DNA of 51,603 nt from Staphylococcus canis (GCF_016238445.1 NZ_JABANU010000018.1:1-51603); one strand, 5' to 3'. Shown: positions 20,482 to 30,111, counted from the stretch's first letter. The notes: generated from the letters alone by a model not told the origin. Numbers and translations are program-made.

Positions 20482-20511
20482 ATGACCAAGAAACAAATGG
20501 GGAGGACTCTC

Positions 20512-22002
20512 ATGGTAGATGTATTACTTTCATATCAGCTCGATATAAATAAAGTGATGAATTATATTTTTATCGGTGCTTTTTTGTTAAATTTAGTATT
20601 TGTTTTTACCATTATATTTATGGAGCGTCGTAGTGCAGGATCGATTTGGGCTTGGATACTCGTTTTAGGACTAATGCCATTATTAGGATTTATGATCTAT
20701 TTACTTTTTGGACGACAAATTCAGCGCAAATCGATTTTTAAATTAGATCGACGAGACCGTAAAGGATTAGAACGTATTGTGAACCAACAATTAGATCTAC
20801 TTAAAAAAGGTGAATTTGACCATGATAATCCTCATATTCAAAAATACAACAATATGATTCAAATGTTGCTTTATAATAATGCTGCATTCTATACGAATAA
20901 CAATGAGATACAACTTCTCACCGATGGATATGCTAAATTTAATCAATTGAAAGCGGATATTCGAAAGGCAAAACATTATGTACATATTCAATACTATATA
21001 TTCAGAAATGATGAATTAGGTGAAAGTATTTTAACGCTACTAGAAGAGAAGTTAGAAGAAGGACTTGAGGTGAAAATGCTGTATGACGATATGGGGTCCC
21101 GTTCATTAACTTTGCGTGACTTTAAATCCTTCACAGCAAAGGGTGGTAAGGTTGAAGCTTTTTTCCCTTCGAAGCTCCCATTAATCAACTTACGAATGAA
21201 TAATCGTAATCATCGTAAAATTGTAGTAATTGATGGTGTGATTGGATACGTAGGTGGCTTTAACGTAGGAAAAGAATATTTAGGGCTATCACGACGTTTT
21301 GGTTATTGGCGAGATACACATTTACGTATTACAGGAGAAGCGGTTAATGCATTACAATTGCGCTTTATCTTAGATTGGAATTCACATGCACGTCGTGACA
21401 ACATTGCTTATGAAAGTAAATACTTTCCTGATAATACCTCTAATAAACCTGGTAATATTGGCGTTCAAATTGCATCAAGTGGACCAGATGAATCATGGGA
21501 ACAAATTAAATATGGCTATCTTAAAATGATTTCAATGGCTCAAAAAGCAATTTATATACAAACACCTTATTTTGTTCCAGATGATGCATTCATGGATGCT
21601 GTTAAAATCGCAGCACTAGGCGGCATTGATGTTCATATTATGATTCCGTGCAAACCAGATCACCCATTTGTATATTGGGCTACCTATAAAAATGTAGCAA
21701 GTTTATTAGAAGCTGGTGCAAAAGTCTATTTATATCAAAATGGTTTTTTACACGCAAAGACTTTAACAATTGATGACGAAATTACAAGTGTCGGGACGAC
21801 AAATATGGACAATCGTAGTTTCACGCTTAACTTTGAAGTTAATGCCTTTGTGTATAATGAACAACTCGCTAAAGAAGTACGTGAGAGTTTTGAAGCGGAT
21901 TTAAATTACTGTACAGAACTCACGCAGCACAAATATCAATCTCGAGGACTTTGGATAAAGTTTAAAGAAGCAATAAGTCAATTGTTATCACCTATTTTAT
22001 GA
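20512..22002 (+). CDS. cls: Cardiolipin synthase
   Basis: 496 residues. Two N-terminal transmembrane helices (with [16 protein letters not shown] between/within) and two phospholipase D motifs HxKxxxx[11 protein letters not shown] in the first half and [10 protein letters not shown] in the second. Joins two phosphatidylglycerol molecules into cardiolipin at the membrane. Closest to S. aureus Cls2 as I recall (same ending [17 protein letters not shown]). The ATG at 20512 is chosen for its GGGGAGG 6 nt upstream; a longer reading (20482) runs through this site. Confidence 0.95.
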   Translation: MVDVLLSYQLDINKVMNYIFIGAFLLNLVFVFTIIFMERRSAGSIWAWILVLGLMPLLGFMIYLLFGRQIQRKSIFKLDRRDRKGLERIVNQQLDLLKKGEFDHDNPHIQKYNNMIQMLLYNNAAFYTNNNEIQLLTDGYAKFNQLKADIRKAKHYVHIQYYIFRNDELGESILTLLEEKLEEGLEVKMLYDDMGSRSLTLRDFKSFTAKGGKVEAFFPSKLPLINLRMNNRNHRKIVVIDGVIGYVGGFNVGKEYLGLSRRFGYWRDTHLRITGEAVNALQLRFILDWNSHARRDNIAYESKYFPDNTSNKPGNIGVQIASSGPDESWEQIKYGYLKMISMAQKAIYIQTPYFVPDDAFMDAVKIAALGGIDVHIMIPCKPDHPFVYWATYKNVASLLEAGAKVYLYQNGFLHAKTLTIDDEITSVGTTNMDNRSFTLNFEVNAFVYNEQLAKEVRESFEADLNYCTELTQHKYQSRGLWIKFKEAISQLLSPIL

Positions 22003-22018
22003 GAAAGGACATCCTACT

Positions 22019-22657
22019 ATGCATACAGATCAAATTAATGCAACACGACGTTTTGTTGAAAAGGTTCATAACCATGACGCTACAGGACACGATATGGCAC
22101 ACATCCATCGTGTTCAAACACTTGCAGTCCATATTGCAAAAGATTATCCAGAAGCTAATCTATTTATTATTGAAATGGCGGCATTACTACATGATACTGT
22201 AGATGATAAATTGAAGGAACATGCAATTACCTTGGAAGCATTAAAAAGCTTTTTAAGTTCAATTCATGTAACGCAACAAGACCAAGACGCTATTATTTAT
22301 ATTATTTCACATATCAGCTTTAGAAAAAGACACGAAGTCTCATCCCTTAAGTCAATCGAAGCTAAAATCGTACAAGATGCAGACAGACTTGATGCAATTG
22401 GCGCAATAGGTATTGCACGTACTTTTCAATTTGGTGGATATTTCAAAGAACCGATGTGGACCGGTCATTTAACTTATGAAGAAATGAAAGAAAAAGAAGA
22501 TTACAGTGACATGCCAGCTTCAGCTGTTAAACATGCTTTTGAAAAACTACTTAAACTGAAAAATCTCATGAATACGCCTAAAGGTCAACGCATTGCTGAA
22601 GAACGGCACCACTTCGTTGAAAACTTTTTAAAACAGTTTTTTAATGAATGGTCTTAA
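22019..22657 (+). CDS. HD-domain phosphohydrolase (YpgQ/YedJ-like)
   Basis: 212 residues. HD-superfamily metal motif: H in GHDMAHIHRV, HD in ALLHDTVDDK, and D in VQDADRLDAIG. The family includes nucleotide (d)NTP pyrophosphohydrolases and uncharacterised phosphohydrolases; the substrate cannot be told from sequence. Starts 16 nt after cls stop with AAAGGA before the ATG, so probably co-transcribed with cls. Confidence 0.85.
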   Translation: MHTDQINATRRFVEKVHNHDATGHDMAHIHRVQTLAVHIAKDYPEANLFIIEMAALLHDTVDDKLKEHAITLEALKSFLSSIHVTQQDQDAIIYIISHISFRKRHEVSSLKSIEAKIVQDADRLDAIGAIGIARTFQFGGYFKEPMWTGHLTYEEMKEKEDYSDMPASAVKHAFEKLLKLKNLMNTPKGQRIAEERHHFVENFLKQFFNEWS

Positions 22658-22677
22658 ACCATTTATATACTACAAAT

Positions 22678-22738
22678 AAAAAAGAGATTGAACATTGCTT
22701 TCGAAAATTAAAGAAAGCTGTTACAATCTCTTTTTTTT
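22678..22738 (+). terminator. bidirectional terminator between the HD gene and yidC
   Basis: Stem AAAAAAGAGATTG / CAATCTCTTTTTT with an inner GCTTTC / GAAAGC hairpin and a run of eight T. The genes converge on it. Confidence 0.92.
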
Positions 22739-22753
22739 ATAGTAACTCGTAAT

Positions 22754-23614
22754 TTATTTTTTCTTTTTCTTAGACACCACTTGCGTATTTTTTCCTGTTT
22801 TAGGATTTTTCTCTGCTTCGAGTTTCGCAAGTAAAGGTGCAACCTCTTCCTTCGCCTTTTTACTATAGACTTTATTAGCAACGTATGTTTGTACAACAAG
22901 GAATGCTGCAGATACTGACCAGTAAAGTCCTAATGCCGCTGCTGAGCTAAATGAAATCCAGATGATCATAATTGGTGATATAATCATCATCATATAACCC
23001 ATCTGACGTTGCTCTTGAGGCATGTTAGATAGTGATACATAAGCTTGGAAGAAATATAAAACACCGGCAATAATCGTAATCCAAATATCTGGTTTATCAA
23101 GTTGGAACCATAAAAAGTCAGAGTACTTAGTAATTCCGCCACCAGATGGATATCTAAGGACAAAGTATAAGCCCATAATGATAGGCATTTGGATGATTAG
23201 AGGTAAACACCCAAGCATTGTAGCTGCTGGATTAAGATTATACTTTTTGTATACCTGCATCATCTCTTGGTTTGCTGCCATCTTATCTTCTGGTGTACGT
23301 GCACGTTTAACCTTTTCTTGCGCTTCAGTAATATCAGGCTTAGCAATTTTCATTTTTTCGCGCATATTGTGCATGTTTTTATAGTTTGACAACATGAATG
23401 GTAACAATACAATACGTACAACTAACACGATAATGATGATCGCAAGACCATAATTATTATTTAAATTTTGCCCTAACCAATGAATTAAATGGTCCATCGG
23501 TTGAACGAACGTATTATAGAAAAAACCATTACGATTTTCTGGTTTACTATAATCACAACCGGCTAGTAATAAAACGACACCAAGTAACGTCGCTAATAGC
23601 GCTTTGTTCTTCAT
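22754..23614 (-). CDS. yidC: Membrane protein insertase YidC/OxaA (lipoprotein)
   Basis: 286 residues. Lipoprotein signal peptide with lipobox LAGC (Cys20), then five transmembrane segments with the YidC1/OxaA signature (DWLGx[39 protein letters not shown]) and a basic cytoplasmic tail ending QVVSKKKKK. Inserts membrane proteins with or without Sec; subunit c of the ATP synthase (atpE here) is a classic client. Single gene between convergent terminator and thiE. Confidence 0.97.
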   Translation of the reverse strand: MKNKALLATLLGVVLLLAGCDYSKPENRNGFFYNTFVQPMDHLIHWLGQNLNNNYGLAIIIIVLVVRIVLLPFMLSNYKNMHNMREKMKIAKPDITEAQEKVKRARTPEDKMAANQEMMQVYKKYNLNPAATMLGCLPLIIQMPIIMGLYFVLRYPSGGGITKYSDFLWFQLDKPDIWITIIAGVLYFFQAYVSLSNMPQEQRQMGYMMMIISPIMIIWISFSSAAALGLYWSVSAAFLVVQTYVANKVYSKKAKEEVAPLLAKLEAEKNPKTGKNTQVVSKKKKK

Positions 23615-23688
23615 TTTCCCACCTCAAAATATTATTCACATAAGTGACATTTTATCATATAAATGTATGATGGGGAAACATTATTCGG

Positions 23689-24339
23689 CTATTTATGATA
23701 CGAATTAAAATTTTCTAGGTATCGTGACACAGAGTCTTCAATATTTTGACTATGCGTAATCGAAGAAATCGTTGCAATGCCATCTGCGCCATTTTTAATA
23801 ATTGAAGTTACATTTTCTTCTGTAATGCCTCCAATTGCTACAATCGGAATCTCTGGATCATATTCACGCATACGACGAATTAATGCGACACCGCCAGGCG
23901 TTTTCGCATCGTCTTTAGAACTTGTTGCATAAACCGGTCCAACACCGATATAATCTACATGTGTCAGGTCTGACTGATCATATTCCTCAAAACTTCCTAC
24001 ACTTAACCCAATAATTTTATTTGCCAGTTTCGAATAAAATTGTTCAACTTTCAAGTCATCTTGACCTACATGTACGCCATCAGCATCTATTTCAATCGCA
24101 AGAGATACATCATCATTAACAATAAAAGGAACATTATACTGATGACATAACGCTTTTAATTGAATTGCTTTTTCTTTTTTAGCCTCTCCAGTTAAAGCGG
24201 AAGGTCCCTTTTCTCTGAATTGATACATTGTAATACCAGATTTTAAAGCTTCCTCTAAAATATCTTCCAATGTACCTTTTTTAATATCTTGAGTTCCAGC
24301 AATAAAATATACTTTTAAAAATTCACGATTAAATTTCAT
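23689..24339 (-). CDS. thiE: Thiamine-phosphate synthase
   Basis: 216 residues, TIM barrel. Couples HMP-PP with thiazole phosphate to thiamine phosphate. Motifs: FREKG near residue 36-40, VNDDVSLAIEIDADGVHVGQDD, VGPVYATSSKDDA, and phosphate-binding AIGGI. Begins 2 nt after the thiM stop; last gene of the riboswitch-controlled operon. No clear terminator follows before yidC. Confidence 0.97.
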   Translation of the reverse strand: MKFNREFLKVYFIAGTQDIKKGTLEDILEEALKSGITMYQFREKGPSALTGEAKKEKAIQLKALCHQYNVPFIVNDDVSLAIEIDADGVHVGQDDLKVEQFYSKLANKIIGLSVGSFEEYDQSDLTHVDYIGVGPVYATSSKDDAKTPGGVALIRRMREYDPEIPIVAIGGITEENVTSIIKNGADGIATISSITHSQNIEDSVSRYLENFNSYHK

Positions 24340-24341
24340 AA

Positions 24342-25133
24342 TTAACTCACTTCTCTTTTTTTAATCTCACTTTGATAAGATTGTGCAGTTACTTGATTGA
24401 GTTCATCAATAAAGCGTACTAAAAACGTACCAGGTAAGTCCGCACCTTCAGTTAATAAAGCATGCTCTGCTGCAATATTATAATATGAAACTGCTTCTTC
24501 TAATTGCGTAATAGAAGGTTGCGTTTCACCTAATAAAAAGCTTGCGACAACTGCTCCTAATAAGCAACCCGCTCCTGTAATTTTAGTAAACATAGGTGTA
24601 CCATTTGATAATTCTACAACATGTCCATTTTGAGCTATGATATCTTTTTCTCCTGAAATAACTATAGCCGTTTGAAAAATTTCGTGTGCCTTTTGTGCAA
24701 TCTCTACCACATCAAGATTGTCTTGACTGTCCGTCCCCTTCATCGTTGCGTTATCATCAATGAGCGCAAGCATTTCAGATGCATTACCTTTAATCACAGA
24801 AACATCTATTTCGTTTAAAAATTGTTTGCAATAATTTTTACGATATTGAGATGCGCCTACTGCTACAGGGTCAAAAACAACTGGAACACCTGCTGTATTT
24901 GCTGATTTTGCTATTTTTAACATATCTTCTCCACGATCATTTGTAAGCGTTCCAATATTAATGAGTAAAGCACTAGTAACTTTAAAAAAGTCATCCGCTT
25001 CTTCAGGTGCTTCACTCATCGCAGGACTTGCGCCTAAACTGAGTAAGCCATTCGCTGTAAAGTTTTTTACTACATCGTTGGTATAACATACAACTAATGG
25101 ATGTGCGTCACGTACTTGTGATAAAAAGTGCAT
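24342..25133 (-). CDS. thiM: Hydroxyethylthiazole kinase
   Basis: 263 residues, ribokinase-like. Salvages thiazole by phosphorylation. Motifs: VVFDPVAVGAS, IKGNASEM, and GAGCLLGAV with the catalytic Cys of ThiM. The ATG at 25131-25133 (1 nt after the thiD stop, GGGTGGGA upstream) gives the standard length; longer readings extend into thiD. Confidence 0.97.
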   Translation of the reverse strand: MHFLSQVRDAHPLVVCYTNDVVKNFTANGLLSLGASPAMSEAPEEADDFFKVTSALLINIGTLTNDRGEDMLKIAKSANTAGVPVVFDPVAVGASQYRKNYCKQFLNEIDVSVIKGNASEMLALIDDNATMKGTDSQDNLDVVEIAQKAHEIFQTAIVISGEKDIIAQNGHVVELSNGTPMFTKITGAGCLLGAVVASFLLGETQPSITQLEEAVSYYNIAAEHALLTEGADLPGTFLVRFIDELNQVTAQSYQSEIKKREVS

Positions 25134-25134
25134 A

Positions 25135-25941
25135 TTAATCCCACCCATTCTCTTGTTGGTAAGCAAAGTGATTAACAGGGCCACGGCCTTTACCTATTTC
25201 AGGTGTGTGTTTAATTGCTAATGAAATAAATTTCTTAGCTTTATGCACCGCATCATAGATTGACTTTCCTTTAGCTAATTCAGCAGTAATTACAGCTGAA
25301 AATGTACATCCTGTACCGTGTGTATGTTTTGTTGGATAGCGATCATTTTGGAATTCATAATGACCTTCTTTAGTAAATAAATAATCAACCGCGTCACCTT
25401 CTAAGTGACCCCCTTTAATCACAACGCCTTTAGAACCTATTTCATTAATAAAGAATCGACCCGCTTCATGTATGCGATCTACACTATCTAATTTAAATTG
25501 AACGATTTCTTCAGCTTCTGGAACATTCGGCGTCGCAACATCCGCATACGGTAGTAACGTCGTTTTCAAACGATCTCTCACTTGCTGATCCATTAATGAG
25601 TCACCACTTTTCGCAACCATCACTGGGTCAATCACATAAGGAATATTAATTTTCTTTAAATATGTCTCAATGAGCGTCATCATTTCAGGCGTTGGAACCA
25701 TACCTGTTTTCATAGCTTGTGGCATTTCATCATTAAATACACTTTCTAATTGCTCTTCTAACCATTCTGGATCTAAATTATGAATATGTTGTACACCTAA
25801 TGAGTTTTGCGCCACAATACTTGTGATAGCTGCCATACCATAGACACCACATGCATGAAAAGATTTTAAATCGGCCATTGCTCCAGCGCCACCGCTTGGA
25901 TCAGTACCTGCAATTGTTAAAGCTATTTTCGGTTTATTCAT
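25135..25941 (-). CDS. thiD: HMP / HMP-phosphate kinase
   Basis: 268 residues, ribokinase-like. Phosphorylates hydroxymethylpyrimidine twice. N-terminal ALTIAGTDPSGGAG, IDPVMVAKSG, TPNVPEAEEI and C-terminal HGTGCTFSAV (anion hole). ATG overlaps the tenA stop by 8 nt (coupled). Confidence 0.97.
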   Translation of the reverse strand: MNKPKIALTIAGTDPSGGAGAMADLKSFHACGVYGMAAITSIVAQNSLGVQHIHNLDPEWLEEQLESVFNDEMPQAMKTGMVPTPEMMTLIETYLKKINIPYVIDPVMVAKSGDSLMDQQVRDRLKTTLLPYADVATPNVPEAEEIVQFKLDSVDRIHEAGRFFINEIGSKGVVIKGGHLEGDAVDYLFTKEGHYEFQNDRYPTKHTHGTGCTFSAVITAELAKGKSIYDAVHKAKKFISLAIKHTPEIGKGRGPVNHFAYQQENGWD

Positions 25942-26623
25942 TTAACTCTCCTCCAAAATCCCATTTTTCTTGATTGTAAGCCATATTGAAAAAGTTACGT
26001 TCATGTACTGTACTTTGTAAGAAATTTCGTTTTAAAATATCTTGATGTTTTGTATCAAATTGTTCTGCATATTGATTGAACCATTGATCAATATAATCCA
26101 TTAATGTATCCATTTCAGTTGCATAAAATTCAAACCAAGGCTTTAGTGGATTATCCTCTGAAACTGCATTTTCTTTAATTGCACGCTTTCCAATTTGTTG
26201 ATATACATATGGACATGGTGCCATTGCTGCTAGTGTATAGGCAATATGATCATATGCAAAAGCATTATAGTACATATGTTTAATATAATGATCTGCAGTT
26301 GGATACCACTCACCATCTTTAATAATTTGATTGTAGTCTTCTCCAACGTATTGAGCTAATGTATGATGTGCCTCAACTTCGCCAGACGACGCAAATTGAA
26401 TTTGCTCAGTTAAAAATTGGATTTCTTCTTTTGAGTCTATTTTTAGAATTAATAAAGCATATATTTTAGCGAATTCATTCAAATAACGTGAATCCGCTCG
26501 TAAATAGTGTTTGATTGCTGCCTTCGATACATCTCCTTTAAGCAAACTCTGAATGAAATTATCATGATATATTGCATCAATAATCGGTGCTGCTTCTTTT
26601 TTGAGTGTATTCACAAAATCCAT
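25934..26623 (-). CDS. tenA: Aminopyrimidine aminohydrolase (thiaminase II) TenA
   Basis: 229 residues, all-helical TenA. The active-site Cys is in MAPCPYVYQQIG. TenA hydrolyses aminopyrimidine from degraded thiamine to HMP, which ThiD then phosphorylates; the locus has no thiC or thiG here, so it looks like a salvage operon. ATG at 26621-26623 has AAAGGAG 9 nt upstream. First gene after the TPP riboswitch. Confidence 0.97.
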   Translation of the reverse strand: MDFVNTLKKEAAPIIDAIYHDNFIQSLLKGDVSKAAIKHYLRADSRYLNEFAKIYALLILKIDSKEEIQFLTEQIQFASSGEVEAHHTLAQYVGEDYNQIIKDGEWYPTADHYIKHMYYNAFAYDHIAYTLAAMAPCPYVYQQIGKRAIKENAVSEDNPLKPWFEFYATEMDTLMDYIDQWFNQYAEQFDTKHQDILKRNFLQSTVHERNFFNMAYNQEKWDFGGELNE

Positions 26624-26643
26624 TTTTCTATCTCCTTTACTAT

Positions 26644-26675
26644 AAAAAAAGACTACGCTATCCATCGCAGTCTTT
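26644..26675 (-). terminator. riboswitch-controlled terminator before tenA
   Basis: Hairpin AAAGACT / AGTCTTT (with partly paired GCG inside) followed by TTTTTTT on the minus strand, 20 nt before the tenA ribosome-binding site. Expression platform of the TPP riboswitch. Confidence 0.9.
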
Positions 26676-26704
26676 ACGGCATACTTATAGTAAAAGTTAT
26701 GCGT

Positions 26705-26795
26705 AACTACTTCCCTACGATGGTACCATCCATATCAGGTTCAAAGAGTCTTACATTATTATGCATCTCAGCCTCAATCGGCTCCCCTAGTAGTC
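26705..26795 (-). promoter_or_regulatory. TPP riboswitch (THI element)
   Basis: Minus strand: closing stem ACTAC/GTAGT around GGGGAGCC, the conserved GGCTGAGA, CTTTGAACCTGAT, and the 3' conserved ACCATCGTAGGGAAG. All core THI-box motifs are present in order. Thiamine pyrophosphate binding favours the terminator at 26644-26675 and lowers tenA-thiD-thiM-thiE expression. Confidence 0.97.
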
Positions 26796-27404
26796 TCATA
26801 TTCAATTTAATTTAAATTAAATTTATCAAAAAGTAGTTAAAATATCAAATATTCGAAATATGTATGGTAGAGCGAAGGAGATTACGTCAAGAAGATTCAT
26901 TATCCAGTGAACTCCATTATATTTTGCGCGCTTAAATCCTCCTACTCTACACTCATAACCATGTTAAATTGCTTAATAGGTGAGTAATAAAAATTACATC
27001 CATCGTCGTACTCGGAGTCATCCTCAAATAACAATGCAGAAACAATATTTTATTATAATTCTTTGTGATTCAAGTGACTTGTTACATAGAATTCTTTATG
27101 AATTTAACAGAACGGACTTGTTACTATATCAACACATGATATATTTTTGCTCTTATTTTCTTTGCCATAGCGACTATTTAAAACATTCATGCTTATCCCA
27201 ATATATCCTTGTAACTTTTTGAACTACCGTTATTATATTTAACATTATTGTCATGATTATCTTACTAACCTCAATTTAAATATTTTAACGATTCAAATAT
27301 TTATGCTAATAATTTATAGCATGTTACTTTCCAATCACCGTCGCCTATCGTTTAATCACACTAACGGTTTGATTAGAATAAAATGTAATCGTAATTTGAC
27401 ATAC
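26796..27404. other. gene-poor AT-rich spacer
   Basis: About 600 bp with no convincing ORF; an 80-codon plus-strand reading (26980-27222) lacks a ribosome-binding site and has random composition. The thi promoter must lie near its left end. It holds an interrupted inverted repeat closed by GTAGAG (26867-26872) and CTCTAC (26945-26950), with AGGAG and CTCCT inside, and an imperfect repeat AATCACCGT / ACGGTTTGATT around 27335-27378. In S. aureus, as I recall, sceD lies between these neighbours; no trace of it is visible. Confidence 0.5.
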
Positions 27405-27443
27405 TTAAAGTGCTTCAACAATAATGTCAGTATCGGTACTCAT
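27405..27443 (-). CDS. candidate 12-residue peptide
   Basis: ATG at 27441-27443 behind a near-perfect AAAGGAGG ribosome-binding site encodes MSTDTDIIVEAL then TAA. A promoter-like pair lies 27-57 nt upstream. Too short to assign; could be a leader peptide, a small toxin-like or signalling peptide, or simply the remnant start of a lost gene. Translation initiation signals are the evidence; no family is recognised. Confidence 0.35.
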   Translation of the reverse strand: MSTDTDIIVEAL

Positions 27444-27469
27444 TTTTTCTAACCTCCTTTGCTGTGTTT

Positions 27470-27500
27470 ATCATACCTCAAAGAAAACTGATCTGACAAA
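27470..27500 (-). promoter_or_regulatory. possible promoter of the 12-residue ORF
   Basis: -35 TTGTCA (27495-27500) and -10 TATGAT (27470-27475); each 5 of 6, but spacer is long (19 bp). Supports transcription toward 27405. Confidence 0.4.
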
Positions 27501-27637
27501 GTTCAGAAGATGAATTTCTAAAGGTAAAATACCCTCAGAAATTAAGGGGTTGGAAGTATTTTTTTAAATTCTGATGTATAATAGGTCTAGAATTTGATTT
27601 TTCGTAGAATTTCAAAAATTTTTAAGGTGGTGACTCC

Positions 27638-28093
27638 ATGAAAACTTTTAAAGCAGTTCGTTTTCAAATTGTCTCTGATAATCAAAGTGTTACAGAATAT
27701 GAATTATATGATGGTGTTATTATCAATAAAGAAAATAGTGGTACAGGATGGCTTTTAGAAATTGTCATTTCAGATATGCATAAAGAGCAAATGGAGCAAT
27801 ATCTTCAAGACGAAACATTATTAGATATTCGTGTTGTCATTACACGCCCATCTAATGACCCTGCTTTATTTGATGCAACGATTAAACACATTACTCCTTT
27901 AAAAGATACAATTTCAGTAGTATTTGAATGTCATATTTACACATTAAGACAAGTATACGCTGAAAGCTTACTAGAACAGCTTGTTCATGAAGGCTTAGAA
28001 GGGGAGGAATTAATTACAACTTTCAATCGTATGATGCAATCTAAACCACGCTTAAAAGACGAGCGTCAGTCACAAAATGAGGAAAACGATTAG
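27638..28093 (+). CDS. YwpF-like family protein
   Basis: 151 residues, soluble, no signal peptide. Matches the YwpF family of Bacillales (N-terminus MKTFKAVRFQIV, acidic C-terminus). Function unknown; the gene keeps its place beside fabZ and murA in staphylococci. Start ATG follows AAGGTGGTGACTCC. Plus-strand gene convergent with fabZ, sharing the terminator at 28148-28183. A TATAAT at about 27578-27583 may be its -10. Confidence 0.85.
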   Translation: MKTFKAVRFQIVSDNQSVTEYELYDGVIINKENSGTGWLLEIVISDMHKEQMEQYLQDETLLDIRVVITRPSNDPALFDATIKHITPLKDTISVVFECHIYTLRQVYAESLLEQLVHEGLEGEELITTFNRMMQSKPRLKDERQSQNEEND

Positions 28094-28147
28094 TTTTATT
28101 AAATTAAAAATAATCATGATATATCGTAGTCACTGTCTACATAAATA

Positions 28148-28183
28148 AAGAACGGAAACTTCATACTTGAAATTTCCGTTCTT
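28148..28183 (+). terminator. bidirectional terminator between ywpF and fabZ
   Basis: Perfect 11-bp stem AAGAACGGAAA / TTTCCGTTCTT, tail ATTTTTA on the plus strand and A/T-rich on the minus side. Confidence 0.88.
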
Positions 28184-28187
28184 ATTT

Positions 28188-28631
28188 TTACCCATTAGGA
28201 TCTTGTAACGCGAATGTTAATTCGCATGAACATGCTACTTGGCCGTCTACAGTAGCTTTTGCTGTACCTTTTCCTATCGGGCCTTTCATTTTAGTAATCT
28301 CAACTTCTAATCTTAGAGTATCTCCAGGTGTCACTTGTCTTTTAAATCTACATTTATCAATACCTGCAAACAGTGCTAATTTTCCTTTATTATCTTCGCT
28401 ATTGAGTAGAGCAACAGCACCTGTTTGAGCTAGCGCCTCTGTAATTAGTACGCCAGGCATCACTGCATATTCTGGAAAATGTCCTTGGAAGAAAGGTTCA
28501 TTTCCTGATACTTGTTTAATTGCCACACATCTTTGGCCTGCTTCATATTCAATCACTTTATCAATTAATAAAAATGGTTGGCGATGTGGGATTATCTTTT
28601 TAATTTCATTATAATCAAAAATCGTTTCCAT
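28188..28631 (-). CDS. fabZ: 3-hydroxyacyl-ACP dehydratase
   Basis: 147 residues, hot-dog fold. Catalytic His in [12 protein letters not shown] and Glu in [11 protein letters not shown]-terminal [11 protein letters not shown] is the family signature. Dehydrates 3-hydroxyacyl-ACP in type II fatty acid synthesis, on ACP activated by AcpS. Starts 3 nt after the preceding small gene; murA-epuA-fabZ form one unit. Confidence 0.98.
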   Translation of the reverse strand: METIFDYNEIKKIIPHRQPFLLIDKVIEYEAGQRCVAIKQVSGNEPFFQGHFPEYAVMPGVLITEALAQTGAVALLNSEDNKGKLALFAGIDKCRFKRQVTPGDTLRLEVEITKMKGPIGKGTAKATVDGQVACSCELTFALQDPNG

Positions 28632-28634
28632 AAA

Positions 28635-28823
28635 TTACGTGCCTCCAATAATCTCAAAAATGTATTGCCATAGCTTGAAATCAACTACTTTGAGTACACT
28701 ATCATAATTAATAATAAATCCTGTAATTACTCCAATAAACATGACAATTATACAAAGTAGAAAAAACATTAGGACTTTAATACCAAAAAATTCAAAAACT
28801 GAGTTAAGCTTTTTGCTTTTCAT
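28635..28823 (-). CDS. EpuA-like small membrane protein (RNA polymerase beta-subunit family name)
   Basis: 62 residues: a short basic N-terminus ([10 protein letters not shown]), one transmembrane helix (about 14-35, [17 protein letters not shown]), then GFIINYD and an aromatic [10 protein letters not shown] end. This matches the EpuA family (annotated as DNA-directed RNA polymerase subunit beta in databases, really a small membrane protein), which in streptococci also follows murA. ATG at 28821-28823 overlaps the murA end by 20 nt. Function unknown. Confidence 0.75.
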   Translation of the reverse strand: MKSKKLNSVFEFFGIKVLMFFLLCIIVMFIGVITGFIINYDSVLKVVDFKLWQYIFEIIGGT

Positions 28824-30087
28824 CAGCGTTAACTCTTTCGATATGTGCACCGAGTGATTTTAACTTTCCATGGAAATTCACGTAACCACGATCAAGATGT
28901 TTAAGTTCTGTTACAGTTGTTTCACCTTCAGCAACAAGTCCTGCTAATATAAGTGCTGCTGCTGCTCTTAAGTCAGTTGCTTTAACCTCTGCACCTTGTA
29001 ACGCACTACGTCCTTCAATTTTTGCACTTCGACCTTCTACAGAAATGTGCGCGTTCATTCTATTAAATTCTCCAACATGCATAAATCGATTTTCAAAAAC
29101 AGTTTCTGTAATGACTTTATGCCCTTCTGCTGTTAATAATAAAGCCATCATTTGAGATTGCATATCAGTCGGAAATCCAGGATGCGGTAATGTTTTAATA
29201 TCAACTGGCTCTAACTTTTCAGGAGCAGTTACACGCACACCTTCTTCATTAAATGTAAGCTCTACGCCCATTTCTTCAAGTTTATAAACAAGACTTGTCA
29301 TATGTTCTTTAATCGCACCTTTAACAAGTACATCTCCTCTTGTAATCGCTGCAGCAATCATCAATGTGCCTGCTTCAATACGGTCTGGAATAATCGCGTG
29401 TTGTACACCTTTTAATGTATCTACACCATTAATAATGATTGTGTCAGTGCCTGCACCTTTAACGTCTCCACCCATTTCATTGATGTAATTCGCTAAGTCG
29501 ACGATTTCCGGTTCGCGTGCAACGTTTTCCATTACTGTACGCCCTTTAGCAAGAGCAGCGGCCATCATAATATTTTGTGTAGCACCTACACTTGGAAAAT
29601 CAAGATGAATTTCATTACCCACTAGACCTTGAGGAGCCTCAGCGAAAATAAATCCAGCTTCTTGGTGGATTTCTGCACCCAGTGCTTCAAAACCTTTTAA
29701 ATGTTGTTCAATCGGTCTTGAACCAATTGCACAGCCTCCTGGTAACGCAACCTTAGCACGACCTAGTCTCGCAAGAAGTGGTCCCATTACTAAAATACTC
29801 GCACGCATTTTGCTCACATATTCATAAGGCGCTTCTTCATTTAATTCAGCTGTCGCATCCACTGTTACTGATTGCTTTTTTTCGTTATATTTAATTTTAG
29901 CATTTAAAACACGTAACACATTGTTAATGGTTTCAACATCGCTCAGTGCTGGTACATTAATGAGTTCACTTTGATTTTCACTTGCTAATAAAGAAGCTGT
30001 GATAATAGGTAGTACCGCATTTTTTGCACCTTCTACTTGAACTTCTCCTGTTAATTTATGTCCGCCTTGTACTACGATTTTGTCCAT
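28804..30087 (-). CDS. murA: UDP-N-acetylglucosamine 1-carboxyvinyltransferase MurA
   Basis: 427 residues. First committed step of peptidoglycan synthesis, adding enolpyruvate from PEP to UDP-GlcNAc; target of fosfomycin. Fosfomycin-reactive Cys119 in [11 protein letters not shown]-terminal [16 protein letters not shown]. One of two paralogues in the window (the other at 49984-51249). Start ATG has GGAGG 8 nt upstream. Confidence 0.97.
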   Translation of the reverse strand: MDKIVVQGGHKLTGEVQVEGAKNAVLPIITASLLASENQSELINVPALSDVETINNVLRVLNAKIKYNEKKQSVTVDATAELNEEAPYEYVSKMRASILVMGPLLARLGRAKVALPGGCAIGSRPIEQHLKGFEALGAEIHQEAGFIFAEAPQGLVGNEIHLDFPSVGATQNIMMAAALAKGRTVMENVAREPEIVDLANYINEMGGDVKGAGTDTIIINGVDTLKGVQHAIIPDRIEAGTLMIAAAITRGDVLVKGAIKEHMTSLVYKLEEMGVELTFNEEGVRVTAPEKLEPVDIKTLPHPGFPTDMQSQMMALLLTAEGHKVITETVFENRFMHVGEFNRMNAHISVEGRSAKIEGRSALQGAEVKATDLRAAAALILAGLVAEGETTVTELKHLDRGYVNFHGKLKSLGAHIERVNADEKQKA

Positions 30088-30111
30088 TTTTTAATCCTCC
30101 ACTTTGATACC

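Noticed and set aside
26867..26950. 84-nt segment closed by GTAGAG/CTCTAC considered as a tRNA or tRNA remnant
   Set aside because: No T-arm stem, no GG in a D-loop and no plausible anticodon arm; only outer stems pair.
26980..27222. 80-codon plus-strand ORF in the spacer
   Set aside because: GTG or internal start without Shine-Dalgarno, many His/Tyr/Cys codons typical of random AT-rich sequence, no family.
27405..27443. 12-residue peptide considered as a phenol-soluble modulin or delta-toxin
   Set aside because: Too short, acidic and lacking the amphipathic lysine-rich helix of those peptides.
27527..27566. Hairpin-like AAAATAC...GTATTTT plus T-run before ywpF
   Set aside because: Weak interrupted stem within a T-rich tract upstream of a promoter-like TATAAT; no gene upstream that it would terminate.
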